Part shown: in pieces, positions 16,240-25,348 of the stretch
Layout of the letters: the number at the start of each line of letters is the position of its first letter
Position numbering within the stretch: the stretch's first letter is position 1
NCBI RefSeq assembly: GCF_000334455.1
Contig: NZ_BANX01000020.1
Coordinates: 181,972-245,971, forward strand
Direction: 5' to 3'
Source of the DNA: Gordonia soli NBRC 108243
GTDB taxonomy: Bacteria; Actinomycetota; Actinomycetes; Mycobacteriales; Mycobacteriaceae
Length of the DNA: 64,000 nt
Program-made: the position numbers and the translations under genes
The notes under the pieces: generated by a model
What the model saw: the letters and a program-made list of their open reading frames with translations, nothing else
Told to the model about the DNA's origin: nothing
Databases searched by the model: none

Positions 16240-19200
16240 TCAGTCGCCGGACGACAGGTCGATCGGTGCCCAGGGTGCCGTCGCCGCGGTCGCTTCGGAG
16301 TCGTCGGCGCCTGCGAGTGAGCCCGGACGGACACCCCGACGTTCCAACGCATCCCAGAGACCGACCAGCGCCCGGTCGGGGTCGAGCTCGAACTCGGACT
16401 CGCGAACGCGCCAGAACTCCCACCCGCACCGTCGGAGTTCGCGTTCGCGCTCCATGTCCGACCGCGCCTGTTCACCGGTGGTCCGGAATTCGTCGCCGTC
16501 ACACTCGACTGCCATCCGCGCGTCAGCGCCGGTGACGACGAGGTCGATCGTGCGGTTGTTGACCGACACCTGAGGCGAGACGTGGTAACCACGGTCGGCG
16601 AGTCGCCGGAACACGCGCTGCTCGAAGAGACTCTCGAACGGCGACTGCCGCTGCGTCTCCGACACATCGGTCGGCATCGGGTCGGGGGGCGGCGCCTCCC
16701 CGGCCTGCACGTACGTGAGCAGTGACCGTCGGAGATCACTCGCCCGCAGGGCGTCCGCGTCGATGGAATGGACCAGCCAGAGTTGGTCCATCGCGCGCGA
16801 CGCTGCCACGTTCACCCGGCGCTGGGACTCCGCGCGCGTCAACGGCGCGATGGCATCTGCGTCGGACACCACCATCGACACGAACACGATGTGCCGCTCG
16901 TCGCCCTGGAAGTCGGGCGGCGAGCCGATCCGGATCCGGCGCGTGCGCACTTCGTCCGCCCCCAGCGCCTCCCGCAGGCGACGGTCGATCTCGTCGATCT
17001 GCTTCTCCCCCTGCAGGACGATGATCCCGATGTCCAGACCGTCATGGGCCGGATCGCCGATGACTGCGACCACGGCGTCCACCACGGCCTGCGCCTCGGC
17101 CGGGTTGACCAGCGCCGCCCCCTGCCCCTGCGCGATGCCGTCGGCGACGCGGATGGACGCGAGCGGGCGCAGGCGATCGGAGCCGTACTGGCGCACCGGG
17201 ATCAACGGATCGGCCCCGTAGAACTGTCGGGACGAGAACCCGATGATCTCCGGCATCGATCGGAAATGTTCACGCAACCGGATCAGATGACCGAACCGGC
17301 TGCGCAGCAGCGAGAACAGGCTCGATCTCGGTGTTAGGTTGTCCCGCAGATAGACCGGGACGTCGGGCAACTGTGTGTCGAGACGCGCGAATGCCTCGTC
17401 GAGGGAGGTGCCCACCAATGCTCCCGGGGCGCACTGCCGGTCGTCACCGACGACGATCACGCGCGGCGCGAGCCACAGCAGGAAGGAGCTGGTGATGTCG
17501 GCCTGGCTGGCCTCGTCGACGATGACCACGTCGAACGAGTTCTGGACCGGCGCAACGGTGTCCGCGACCTGCGAGATCGACATGATCCAGGCCGGCACGG
17601 CCGAACGTGCTTGCGACATGGCCTCCCGGGCCGCCGCACGAAACCGGTTGGCGTGTTTGCCCGACCCTTTGCCCAGGTTGATCATGTGATCGCGGTAGGA
17701 CTGCAGTGCCTGCACCTGCTCGACTGTCATCCGCTCCAGGCAGGCTCGCCAGGCGTGGGTCGCCGCGAGTCGGGTGGTCAGTTGGGCGAGGTCGGCCTCG
17801 GCGTCGTCCAGGTCCTGCTGGAGACGTGCCTCGAGGTCCGGATCGCTGCGATCCTGCGCCCAGGTCAGTGCGCGTCGCCACGCCCAGGCGTCGGCCAGAG
17901 CATGCGCCCGCGCATCCCACTCGGGATCGGCGGCGGACTCCGCCAGCTGCGTGGCGAGGGTCGGCGCCTTCGCACGGAGCCGTAGGACGAGGAGATCGAG
18001 GGCGTTTTGCTCGTCCAACTCCCTTCGCGCGGTGGACCACTCGCGACGCGCTGCGGCGACCGCAGCACCGTCGGCCGCTCCGAGCGCCTCCATCAGCGCG
18101 TCGCCTTCCGGTGATGGTCCCTGATCGACCTCCACCGACACCCGGTGCGCTATCTCGGCCAACTCGCGCTCGGCAGACGCGGCGTCGTTGGTCGCGGCGA
18201 TGGCGCCGGCCTGCTGGGCGACGGTGGCCAGATCGGCGACGCTGCGCGGGCGTGGGCCGCCCGGGCTGATCGCCTCCAGCTCGGCCACCAGTCGGTCGCG
18301 TCCGTGCAGGAGGTCGGACACCCGCGACAGCTGATCATCCAGCCGCACCAGGTGATTGAGCTGCGCGGACCGCGAACCGGATGTGTCGACCGGGACGTGC
18401 AGGTCCGCCAGTACCCGTTGGACGCTGTGCACTGCCTCGAGCACGGCGAGGTGATCGGCCACCAGTCGCAGCGATCGCGCATCGGAGGGTTCCCGACCGT
18501 CGACCGTCACGCTGATCCCGGACTCCTCGACGGCGCGCTGCTGAGGTGAGCGACGTAGGCGACCGCGCCAGCGGCCACCGTCGTCGAGATGGTCTGCGGC
18601 CGCATCGAACAGCGCGGCGTCGCCCGGCCGTGCTCCGTCGGCGATCACCGCGTGCGCCCCGAGATCTCGATCGCGGTGCGCGGCTTCGGCGATCACGGGT
18701 GCGGCGGTGCGGACCCGCGACCACAGGTGATCGGCCTGACCGGCGAGCAACCGGTCGGCCATGTCGACGACGGTCGGCGGGAACGCGGAGATCTCCGCGG
18801 TGAGTGGAGCCAGTTCGTCGCAGACGACCTTGATCCGGCCCAGACGATCGGTACCGACACCGGCGAGAATCGACAGCAGCGAACCGCTCCCGACCATCGG
18901 CTCGTGAGGGCGCGCGGCGATCCGGTTGCAGATCCGGTCCATCGTCACCGAGTCCGGCATCAGTTCGCCGAGGTCGGGAAGCCGCTGCCCCAGTCGATCT
19001 CGGGCGCCGCCGGTCATCCGGTACAGCTCCACCAACTGACCGAACTCGTCGGAGTCCAGCGGAGGGAAGGCGCCGTCGACCGGCCCAGGCAACCAGGAGT
19101 ACCGCTCGGCATCGGCATTACAGGCTCGGACGATCTGTGCGGGTGTCCCCCGGTAGTCGCCGGCCACCCATTCGTGGACCTCGGTCTCGGCTTCGCGTAT

Positions 19201-20565
19201 CCGCCACAGCTCGCGCAGCACCTCACCGCGACGGCGGGCGACCTGGTCGCGCCGCGCGGTCAAGTTGTCGATCTCGGCTGCGACGACTCGCGGCTGATGC
19301 GCTGACTTGCGGGTCGCGATCGCCTCCACGCCGGCGATGACCGCGGCCGCGTCGTCACGCCCGATGTCGGCGATGGACACTGCCAGGTCGCGGAGTTCGG
19401 TGGGCAGCATGTCGCGGAGCACTCCGAGCGCATGCACCTTCTCACTGACCACCAGGACGCGCTGCCCCTTGGCCAGCAGCGCGGCCACCAGGTTCGCGAT
19501 GGTGTGGGTCTTCCCGGTTCCGGGCGGTCCCTCGACCACCACCCCGCTGTCGACGCCGAGTTGTGCGAGGACATCGCGTTGCTCGACGTTGGCGGGCAGT
19601 GGGTAGAGGGCATCGCCCACGAGCTCGTCGGCGGGCAGCGCTCCGGCCGCGGAGAGGGAGGTGATCCGATCGGTCACGTCGATCGGCGCCACCAGTTGCG
19701 CCAGCCCGGTCGGGACCGGCCGGGACTCGTCGCGCAGATCGGCGATGATGGCGTCGTAGAAGGCCAGGGCGGAGGCCACACCGCGGGTCCGGAGCACGAG
19801 GGCCGATCGCGTTTCGACACTCGCCTCGAGAGTGTCCGCGTCGACCTCGATCGCGTCGAACCAGTCGTCGAGCGCACCCGCGACGTCGGTGGCGACCGGA
19901 CTCGACACCCGCGTCAGCGCTCGACGTGACTTGGTCGCCTCGGAGATGTCGACTCCCGAGACCCCGGCCAGCAGGTGGGTGTCGTCGACCGTCGGAACGG
20001 AGTCGGCGCCCAGCCGGACCGTGATGGTGCCCGTGTCGGCGTCGCGCTCAGCGACGACGGCCTGGGTCACGATGTGTTCGTGGACGAGTGGTGAATCGTC
20101 GGCCTCGGCCTCCGACACGGTGACCAGACCGGATGCGAGCACCAGCTCGAGCGTCTCGGGATTCTCGCCGAGGTCGTCGACGATGGCGGCCAGGTCGGCA
20201 TGATCGGGGTGGTCGGCCGGGAGTTCGACGACCACCTGGCCGGGTCCGGCCGCGGACCGCACCGACACCCCGGTGCCCGCGCCCACCCACAGGTGGTCGG
20301 GATGGTCCTCGATCCGGCGGACGACCGACGATCGCGAGCGCACGAGGCCGCGGAGGAATTCGAGGAGCCGCAACACACGATCGCGATGATCGGCGTCGGC
20401 GGGCATGGTGCCTGGATTCTCGGTACCGGGATGTTCGGCGCCAGAATGCCCGACCTGGGCGCGATCGGATTGCGCGGCATCCCCATCGACCGCTTCCGGA
20501 TCCGAGGCATGACCGTGTGCACCGGCCTCGACGCGAGAACCCGCGTCGTCGTGCTGGTCAGTCAT
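16240..20565 (-). CDS. SF1 (Upf1-like) helicase fused to PD-(D/E)xK nuclease domain
   Basis: Large 1,441-residue protein. An N-terminal region of about 330 residues has no motif I recognise. An SF1 helicase core follows, with Walker A GPPGTGKTHTIAN near 345, then a long helical insert, Walker B VIVDEASQAD near 1014, VVGDDRQCAP, and a C-terminal RecA lobe with FQGDERHIVFVSMV and NVAASRA. The last ~110 residues resemble a Vsr/DUF559 nuclease: FEQRVF, then IDLVV, then AVECDG near 1350, giving E, D and ExD positions. Nucleic-acid unwinding and cutting are inferred. Role could be repair or defence; neighbours do not decide. ATG at 20565 has a strong GGAGGAGGGG; an in-frame ATG at 20616 lacks one. 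Confidence 0.82.
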   Translation of the reverse strand: MTDQHDDAGSRVEAGAHGHASDPEAVDGDAAQSDRAQVGHSGAEHPGTENPGTMPADADHRDRVLRLLEFLRGLVRSRSSVVRRIEDHPDHLWVGAGTGVSVRSAAGPGQVVVELPADHPDHADLAAIVDDLGENPETLELVLASGLVTVSEAEADDSPLVHEHIVTQAVVAERDADTGTITVRLGADSVPTVDDTHLLAGVSGVDISEATKSRRALTRVSSPVATDVAGALDDWFDAIEVDADTLEASVETRSALVLRTRGVASALAFYDAIIADLRDESRPVPTGLAQLVAPIDVTDRITSLSAAGALPADELVGDALYPLPANVEQRDVLAQLGVDSGVVVEGPPGTGKTHTIANLVAALLAKGQRVLVVSEKVHALGVLRDMLPTELRDLAVSIADIGRDDAAAVIAGVEAIATRKSAHQPRVVAAEIDNLTARRDQVARRRGEVLRELWRIREAETEVHEWVAGDYRGTPAQIVRACNADAERYSWLPGPVDGAFPPLDSDEFGQLVELYRMTGGARDRLGQRLPDLGELMPDSVTMDRICNRIAARPHEPMVGSGSLLSILAGVGTDRLGRIKVVCDELAPLTAEISAFPPTVVDMADRLLAGQADHLWSRVRTAAPVIAEAAHRDRDLGAHAVIADGARPGDAALFDAAADHLDDGGRWRGRLRRSPQQRAVEESGISVTVDGREPSDARSLRLVADHLAVLEAVHSVQRVLADLHVPVDTSGSRSAQLNHLVRLDDQLSRVSDLLHGRDRLVAELEAISPGGPRPRSVADLATVAQQAGAIAATNDAASAERELAEIAHRVSVEVDQGPSPEGDALMEALGAADGAAVAAARREWSTARRELDEQNALDLLVLRLRAKAPTLATQLAESAADPEWDARAHALADAWAWRRALTWAQDRSDPDLEARLQQDLDDAEADLAQLTTRLAATHAWRACLERMTVEQVQALQSYRDHMINLGKGSGKHANRFRAAAREAMSQARSAVPAWIMSISQVADTVAPVQNSFDVVIVDEASQADITSSFLLWLAPRVIVVGDDRQCAPGALVGTSLDEAFARLDTQLPDVPVYLRDNLTPRSSLFSLLRSRFGHLIRLREHFRSMPEIIGFSSRQFYGADPLIPVRQYGSDRLRPLASIRVADGIAQGQGAALVNPAEAQAVVDAVVAVIGDPAHDGLDIGIIVLQGEKQIDEIDRRLREALGADEVRTRRIRIGSPPDFQGDERHIVFVSMVVSDADAIAPLTRAESQRRVNVAASRAMDQLWLVHSIDADALRASDLRRSLLTYVQAGEAPPPDPMPTDVSETQRQSPFESLFEQRVFRRLADRGYHVSPQVSVNNRTIDLVVTGADARMAVECDGDEFRTTGEQARSDMERERELRRCGWEFWRVRESEFELDPDRALVGLWDALERRGVRPGSLAGADDSEATAATAPWAPIDLSSGD

Positions 20566-20655
20566 CCGCCCGTCCCCTCCTCCGTCCGCCCGTCCGGCGT
20601 CGTCGGCTGGATTCACTGGCGTGGATATGGAACTGACGCTACCAATCGATGTGCG

Positions 20656-20985
20656 TCACACCGACGACGCGGTGCGCAGCGCGAAGAACCCGCCGTCGAC
20701 GTAGCGGACGTTCGTGTAACCCAGAGCCGCGATCTGCTCTGCGATGCGCGCGGCCTCCGATCGCACCGAGACCACCGCGATCTCGGTGTCCAACTGACAC
20801 TGGGCGAGTCGCTCGGCGGACCCCGGCGCGAAGGCGGCGCGGATCTCACCGGGCTCGACGACGTAGGCACCGGGGAGACTGCCCTGATGCCGGACGACCT
20901 GGGGTCGTGCGTCCACGACGACTCCGAAACCACTGTGGACGTGGTCCACGACGTCGGCTGCCGAGATCGAATCAACCACTGACAC
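20656..20985 (-). CDS. Rhodanese-like domain protein lacking the catalytic cysteine
   Basis: Single rhodanese-fold domain of about 109 residues: VVDARP near 24-28, SLPGAYVV near 36-43 and ALGYTNVRYVDGGF near the end. In active sulfurtransferases the loop after the fourth strand begins with Cys (VVYCRS). Here it reads VVSVRSEAA, with Val74 at the cysteine position, so thiosulfate:cyanide transfer is not expected; a binding or structural role is more likely. The start is uncertain: GTG at 20985 or 20979, with a weak ribosome site; the frame stays open far upstream. It is followed 90 bases later by the helicase gene on the same strand. Confidence 0.7.
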   Translation of the reverse strand: MSVVDSISAADVVDHVHSGFGVVVDARPQVVRHQGSLPGAYVVEPGEIRAAFAPGSAERLAQCQLDTEIAVVSVRSEAARIAEQIAALGYTNVRYVDGGFFALRTASSV

Positions 20986-21275
20986 TGGTGACTCACCATT
21001 CCTGTTGCTCGCTTGCGGATGTACCCGGGAGTGTCGACACCGCGATCCGCGGAGAACCGAGATCCGCCGGGACACAACGCCATCGACGAACAACCGAACA
21101 TCGATGACCATGTGTCGGGACCACGGTGCCCAGGCATCGGGGATGTGGTGCCGCATTACGCGGCTCCGAACCCTCCCGATGACCTTGTCGCTCCCCCTCC
21201 TACAAATGTTACGGAAGGATCTCGGAATGACAAGGTTCGTATCACTGTGCGGGAAACAGCCGAGGTCGGACGGCG

Positions 21276-21350
21276 CGGTCACGAGACGGGCGGTCACGAG
21301 ACGGGCGGTCACGAGACGGGCGGCCACGAAACAGGCGGCCACGAGACGGG
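21276..21350. repeat. 15-bp minisatellite, five units
   Basis: Five tandem 15-bp units, CGGTCACGAGACGGG. The first three are identical; the fourth (CGGCCACGAAACAGG) and fifth (CGGCCACGAGACGGG) differ at one to three positions. A unit length divisible by three keeps all frames open. It lies in the 432-bp gap (20986-21417) between deaD and the rhodanese gene. The rest of that gap has no supported gene, apart from a weak ORF on the plus strand from 21228. Confidence 0.9.
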
Positions 21351-21417
21351 CGTGCCCGGCCGTCCGTGCGTCTCGCACGGTCGACCGGATACGTCGAGCA
21401 GTCGATGTCCGGGTCGG

Positions 21418-23184
21418 TCAGTCGGCCCGACGGCGACCGGCCACCCGCGGAGCCGGCCGCTTGCCGCTGCCACCGCGATCGTTGCGGCCCTGACCACGAC
21501 TTCGGTGCGGCGGCGGTCCCCCGCGATTGCTGCCACCGCGACCGCGGGGCGGGCCCTGGTCGGGACGCAGGTCGATGGGGTATTTGCCGATCCGCGTGTT
21601 CCGCAGGAGTGCGAGGGTGTCGCGATCGAGGTCTTCGGGCAGCTCCACGAGACTGAAGTCGTCGCGAATGCTGATGTTGCCGAAGTCGCCGCGGGTCAGG
21701 CCGCCCTCGTTGGCGATGGCTCCGACGATCGCACCCGGATTGACCTTGTGCTTGCGGCCGACGGCGATCCGATAGGTCGCGTACCGCCCACCGCCACCTT
21801 TGGGTCCACGATCGGGGCGCTCCGAGCGCTCCGGCCGCTGCCCGGGCGGCGGATCGGGCGCCATCAGGAATCCGCCGTCGCGGGTCTCGAGCGCCAACGC
21901 GGCCGCGATGTCGGCCATCGCGACGTCGTTCTCCTGCGCGTAGTTCTCGATCAGCTGTCGGAACAGTGCCAGGTTGTCGGACCCGAGGTTCTCGGTGATC
22001 GAGTCGGCGAACTTCGAGACGCGCTGTGCGTTGACGTCCTCGGCCGACGGCAGTCCGATCTCGGTGAGCGACTGACGTGTGGCCCGCTCGATGGCGCGGA
22101 GCAGGTGACGCTCACGCGGTGAGACGAACAGCAGCGCGTTGCCCGACCGGCCGGCGCGACCGGTACGACCGATCCGATGCACATAGGACTCGGTGTCGTG
22201 CGGGATGTCGTAGTTGACCACATGCGAGATCCGGTCGACGTCGAGGCCGCGAGCGGCGACGTCGGTCGCGACGAGGATGTCGATGGCGCCGTTCTTCAGC
22301 TGGTTGATCGTCCGCTCACGCTGTGCCTGTGCGAGGTCACCGTTGATGGCCACGGCAGAGAATCCCCGGGCCCGCAGCTTCTCGGCGAGTTCCTCGGTGG
22401 CCTGCTTGGTGCGCACGAACACGATCATCGCGTCGAAGGTCTCGACCTCGAGGAATCGGGTGAGGGCGTCCAGCTTCCGCTGATGCGAGACCTGGATGTA
22501 GCGCTGCGTGATGTTCTGCGCGGTCGCCGTCTTCGACTTGACCGTGATCTCGTCGGGGTTCTTGAGGTACTTCTTCGCCAGTCGGCCGATCGCAGGCGGC
22601 ATGGTCGCGGAGAACAGCGCGACCTGCTTGGAGTCGGGCGTCTCGGCCAGGATGCGCTCGACGTCCTCGGCGAAGCCCATCGTCAGCATCTCGTCGGCCT
22701 CGTCCAGGACGAGGAAGCCGAGCTCCGAGATGTCGAGAGTCCCGCGGTCGAGGTGGTCGATGACCCGGCCTGGGGTGCCGACGATCACCTGGGCGCCACG
22801 ACGCAGGCCCGAGAGCTGGACGCTGTAGCTCTGACCGCCGTAGATGGGCAGTACGCGCACGTCGGACATGTGTGAGGAGTAGCGACCGAAGGCCTCGGAG
22901 ACCTGCAGTGCCAGCTCGCGGGTCGGTGCGAGGATCAGCGCCTGCGGCTTCTTTGCCCCTGCGTCGAGCCGGGACAGGATCGGGACGGCAAAAGCTGCCG
23001 TCTTTCCGGTACCGGTCTGTGCCAGACCGACCACGTCGCGCCCGTCGAGGAGGGGTGGGATGGTGGCGGCCTGGATGGGCGACGGGGTCTCGTAGCCCAC
23101 ATCGGTGATCGCCTGCCGCACCCGCGGGTCGAGGTCGAGGTCGTCGAACGACCCTCCGGGTGAGGGTTCTGCGGTGTCGCTCAT
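21418..23184 (-). CDS. deaD: DEAD-box ATP-dependent RNA helicase (DeaD/CsdA type)
   Basis: Unwinds structured RNA in ribosome assembly and cold adaptation. The 588-residue protein carries the full motif series: AQTGTGKT, PTRELA, TPGRVIDHL, DEAD near residue 161, SAT, ARGLDV and HRIGRTGRAG. A DbpA/CsdA-type RNA-binding domain follows (PGAIVGAIANEGGLTRGDFG), then a Gly/Arg-rich basic tail suited to RNA contact. ATG at 23184 is taken because the family N terminus starts nearby (FDDLDLDPRV); the in-frame extension to 23382 is upstream DNA. It is divergent from fadD across 276 bp. A minisatellite lies 68 bp past its stop. Confidence 0.94.
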   Translation of the reverse strand: MSDTAEPSPGGSFDDLDLDPRVRQAITDVGYETPSPIQAATIPPLLDGRDVVGLAQTGTGKTAAFAVPILSRLDAGAKKPQALILAPTRELALQVSEAFGRYSSHMSDVRVLPIYGGQSYSVQLSGLRRGAQVIVGTPGRVIDHLDRGTLDISELGFLVLDEADEMLTMGFAEDVERILAETPDSKQVALFSATMPPAIGRLAKKYLKNPDEITVKSKTATAQNITQRYIQVSHQRKLDALTRFLEVETFDAMIVFVRTKQATEELAEKLRARGFSAVAINGDLAQAQRERTINQLKNGAIDILVATDVAARGLDVDRISHVVNYDIPHDTESYVHRIGRTGRAGRSGNALLFVSPRERHLLRAIERATRQSLTEIGLPSAEDVNAQRVSKFADSITENLGSDNLALFRQLIENYAQENDVAMADIAAALALETRDGGFLMAPDPPPGQRPERSERPDRGPKGGGGRYATYRIAVGRKHKVNPGAIVGAIANEGGLTRGDFGNISIRDDFSLVELPEDLDRDTLALLRNTRIGKYPIDLRPDQGPPRGRGGSNRGGPPPHRSRGQGRNDRGGSGKRPAPRVAGRRRAD

Positions 23185-23356
23185 GCGAATGGTGTCTTCG
23201 TCATCACCAACAACTGTAAGGGGCGAGGCCCTCGTCCGAAGAATCCCGCCGGTTCCGACATGCCTCGATGCCGAATTCGTGACCTGGGCGGGAGGTGTCG
23301 CACACGCCCTGAGTAAAGGACCCCGCCCACTCGCTGCCGACCGTGTGATGACCTTC

Positions 23357-23377
23357 ACTGATACTGGTACTGTCAGT
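23357..23377. promoter_or_regulatory. Inverted repeat between deaD and fadD
   Basis: ACTGA (23357-23361) and TCAGT (23373-23377) flank TACTGGTACTG. It lies about 85 bp before the fadD start in the divergent gap and could be an operator for a TetR-type lipid regulator; this is a guess from position and shape. Confidence 0.3.
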
Positions 23378-23460
23378 CCCACTCAACTGGCGAGGATGAC
23401 CCTGGAGCCGGGTCACCGATGCCCGTTATGTCCAACTTCGCGTGTGCAGGGGAGCCATTT

Positions 23461-25245
23461 ATGGAGCAATATTCGACGCCATCGGATCTCACGATCGACG
23501 AGAAGGCGACGACCGTCGACTCGATCCTCCGATACCGCGCCGAACGTCCGACCTTGCCGCTGTTCCGCAAGCGGTCGGGGTCGCACTGGGTCACCGTGAC
23601 GGCCAAGCACTTCGCCGACGAGGTCGACGCCGTGGCCAAGGGACTGATCGCCTCGGGCGTCAACCCCGGCGATCGGGTCGCCATCCTCTCGGGCACCCGG
23701 TACGAGTGGACCGTCCTCGACTACGCCATCTGGCGCGCAGGGGCCACGACCGTCGCGATCTACGAGACGTCGGCGCCCGACCAGGTCCAGTGGATTCTCG
23801 AGGACTCGGGCACCACGCTGCTGTTCGTCGAGAACCACGCTCAACACACCCGGCACATCAAGGTCATCGACGAGGCGCCGGCACTCAAGGAGACGCTGCT
23901 CATCGACGAGCACGCCCTCCCAACCCTCACCAAACGCGGCGCGAAGGTCGGTGACGACGAACTCGACCAGCGCCATGCCAACGCGCTCTCGTCCGACGCG
24001 GCGACGCTCATCTACACCTCGGGTACCACCGGCCGGCCCAAGGGAGTCGTCCTCACCCACGCGAACTTCCTGGCCGAGACGGCAGCCACCCGGGACGCCG
24101 TGGGCGCCGGGCTCGCCGAGGGCAAGTCGACGCTGCTGTTCCTGCCGCTGGCCCACGTGTTCGCGCGCGTGGTCGCGGTCGGCTGCGTGGAGAACGCGGT
24201 GATCCTGGGCCACACCAACGACATCCCGAACCTCATCGAGGACCTGGGCGAGTTCAAGCCCAACTACGTGCTCTCGGTGCCGCGCGTGTTCGAGAAGGTG
24301 TACAACTCCGCCAAGCAGAAGGCCTACGACGGCGGCAAGGGCAAGATCTTCGATCGAGCCGCCGACACCGCGATCGAGTACAGCAAGTCCCTCGATGCAG
24401 GCGGCCCCGGACTGGGTCTGAAGCTGAAGCACGCGCTCTTCGACCGGCTGGTCTACGGCAAGCTGCGCGCGGCTCTCGGCGACAACTGCGAGGGTGCGAT
24501 CTCCGGTGGTGCCCCGCTCGGTGCCCGCCTCGGTCACTTCTTCCGCGGCGTCGGCATCCCCGTCTACGAGGGCTACGGCTTGTCGGAGACCACAGCTGCG
24601 GTCACCGCCAACAACGAGACCGACCAGCAGGTTGGCTCCGTCGGTCGACCGGTCCCCGGTGTCACCGTCGCCATCGCCGACGACGGTGAGGTCCTGCTGC
24701 AGGGTCCGGTCGTGTTCGGCGGCTACTGGAAGAACCAGCAGGCCACCGACGAGTCCATCAAGGACGGCTGGTTCCACACCGGCGACATCGGCAAGCTCGA
24801 CAACGGCTTCCTGCACATCACCGGCCGCAAGAAGGAACTGATCGTCACCGCCGGCGGCAAGAACGTCTCCCCGGCCCAGCTCGAGGACGCCATCCGGGCG
24901 CATCCGCTGGTGAGCCAGTGCCTGGTGGTCGGCGACAACAAGCCGTTCATCGCCGCGCTGATCACCCTGGACGTGGAGGCGTTGCCCGGCTGGCTCGAGC
25001 GGCACCATCTGCCCGCCGACACCGCACTGGCCGACGTGGCGAAGAACGAGTCGCTGCTCGCCGAGATCGACGCGGCCGTCAAGGAGGCCAACACCAAGGT
25101 CTCCAAGGCAGAGGCGATCAAGAAGTTCTCCATCCTCGACACCGATTTCTCCATCGAGACCGGCGAACTGACGCCGACGCTGAAGCTCAAGCGCAATGTG
25201 ATCCACGACGCCCACAAGGAAGCGATCGCCGACCTCTACACCTGA
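23461..25245 (+). CDS. Long-chain fatty-acid-CoA ligase, FadD15 type
   Basis: Activates long-chain fatty acids to acyl-CoA through an acyl-AMP intermediate, in the cytosol or at the membrane. The 594-residue protein has the AMP-binding signature YTSGTTGRPKG near 184-194, the gate and adenine motif YEGYGLSETT, the hinge DGWFHTGDIG and the C-terminal KKELIVTAGGKNVSP. Overall resemblance is to FadD15-like or eukaryotic-type ligases. ATG at 23461 is preceded by AGGGGAG at six bases, better than the in-frame ATG at 23419. The gene ends at a strong hairpin. Chain-length preference cannot be read from sequence. Confidence 0.93.
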   Translation: MEQYSTPSDLTIDEKATTVDSILRYRAERPTLPLFRKRSGSHWVTVTAKHFADEVDAVAKGLIASGVNPGDRVAILSGTRYEWTVLDYAIWRAGATTVAIYETSAPDQVQWILEDSGTTLLFVENHAQHTRHIKVIDEAPALKETLLIDEHALPTLTKRGAKVGDDELDQRHANALSSDAATLIYTSGTTGRPKGVVLTHANFLAETAATRDAVGAGLAEGKSTLLFLPLAHVFARVVAVGCVENAVILGHTNDIPNLIEDLGEFKPNYVLSVPRVFEKVYNSAKQKAYDGGKGKIFDRAADTAIEYSKSLDAGGPGLGLKLKHALFDRLVYGKLRAALGDNCEGAISGGAPLGARLGHFFRGVGIPVYEGYGLSETTAAVTANNETDQQVGSVGRPVPGVTVAIADDGEVLLQGPVVFGGYWKNQQATDESIKDGWFHTGDIGKLDNGFLHITGRKKELIVTAGGKNVSPAQLEDAIRAHPLVSQCLVVGDNKPFIAALITLDVEALPGWLERHHLPADTALADVAKNESLLAEIDAAVKEANTKVSKAEAIKKFSILDTDFSIETGELTPTLKLKRNVIHDAHKEAIADLYT

Positions 25246-25270
25246 CCGTCGCAGCGGACCTGCCCCGGGA

Positions 25271-25307
25271 CCGGCCGCCCGCGCGTTTCGACGCGCCGGG
25301 CGGCCGG
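25271..25307 (+). terminator. Rho-independent-type terminator after fadD
   Basis: CCGGCCGCCCG (25271-25281) pairs perfectly with CGGGCGGCCGG (25297-25307), with an inner CGCG/CGCG extension. A short ATTCGTCT follows. Confidence 0.75.
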
Positions 25308-25348
25308 ATTCGTCTGTGGACCGGTACCGGCATACCCTTAGGACCGCT

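Noticed and set aside
21276..21350. Repeat considered as a CRISPR array
   Set aside because: Units are contiguous 15-mers with no spacers, and there are no cas genes.
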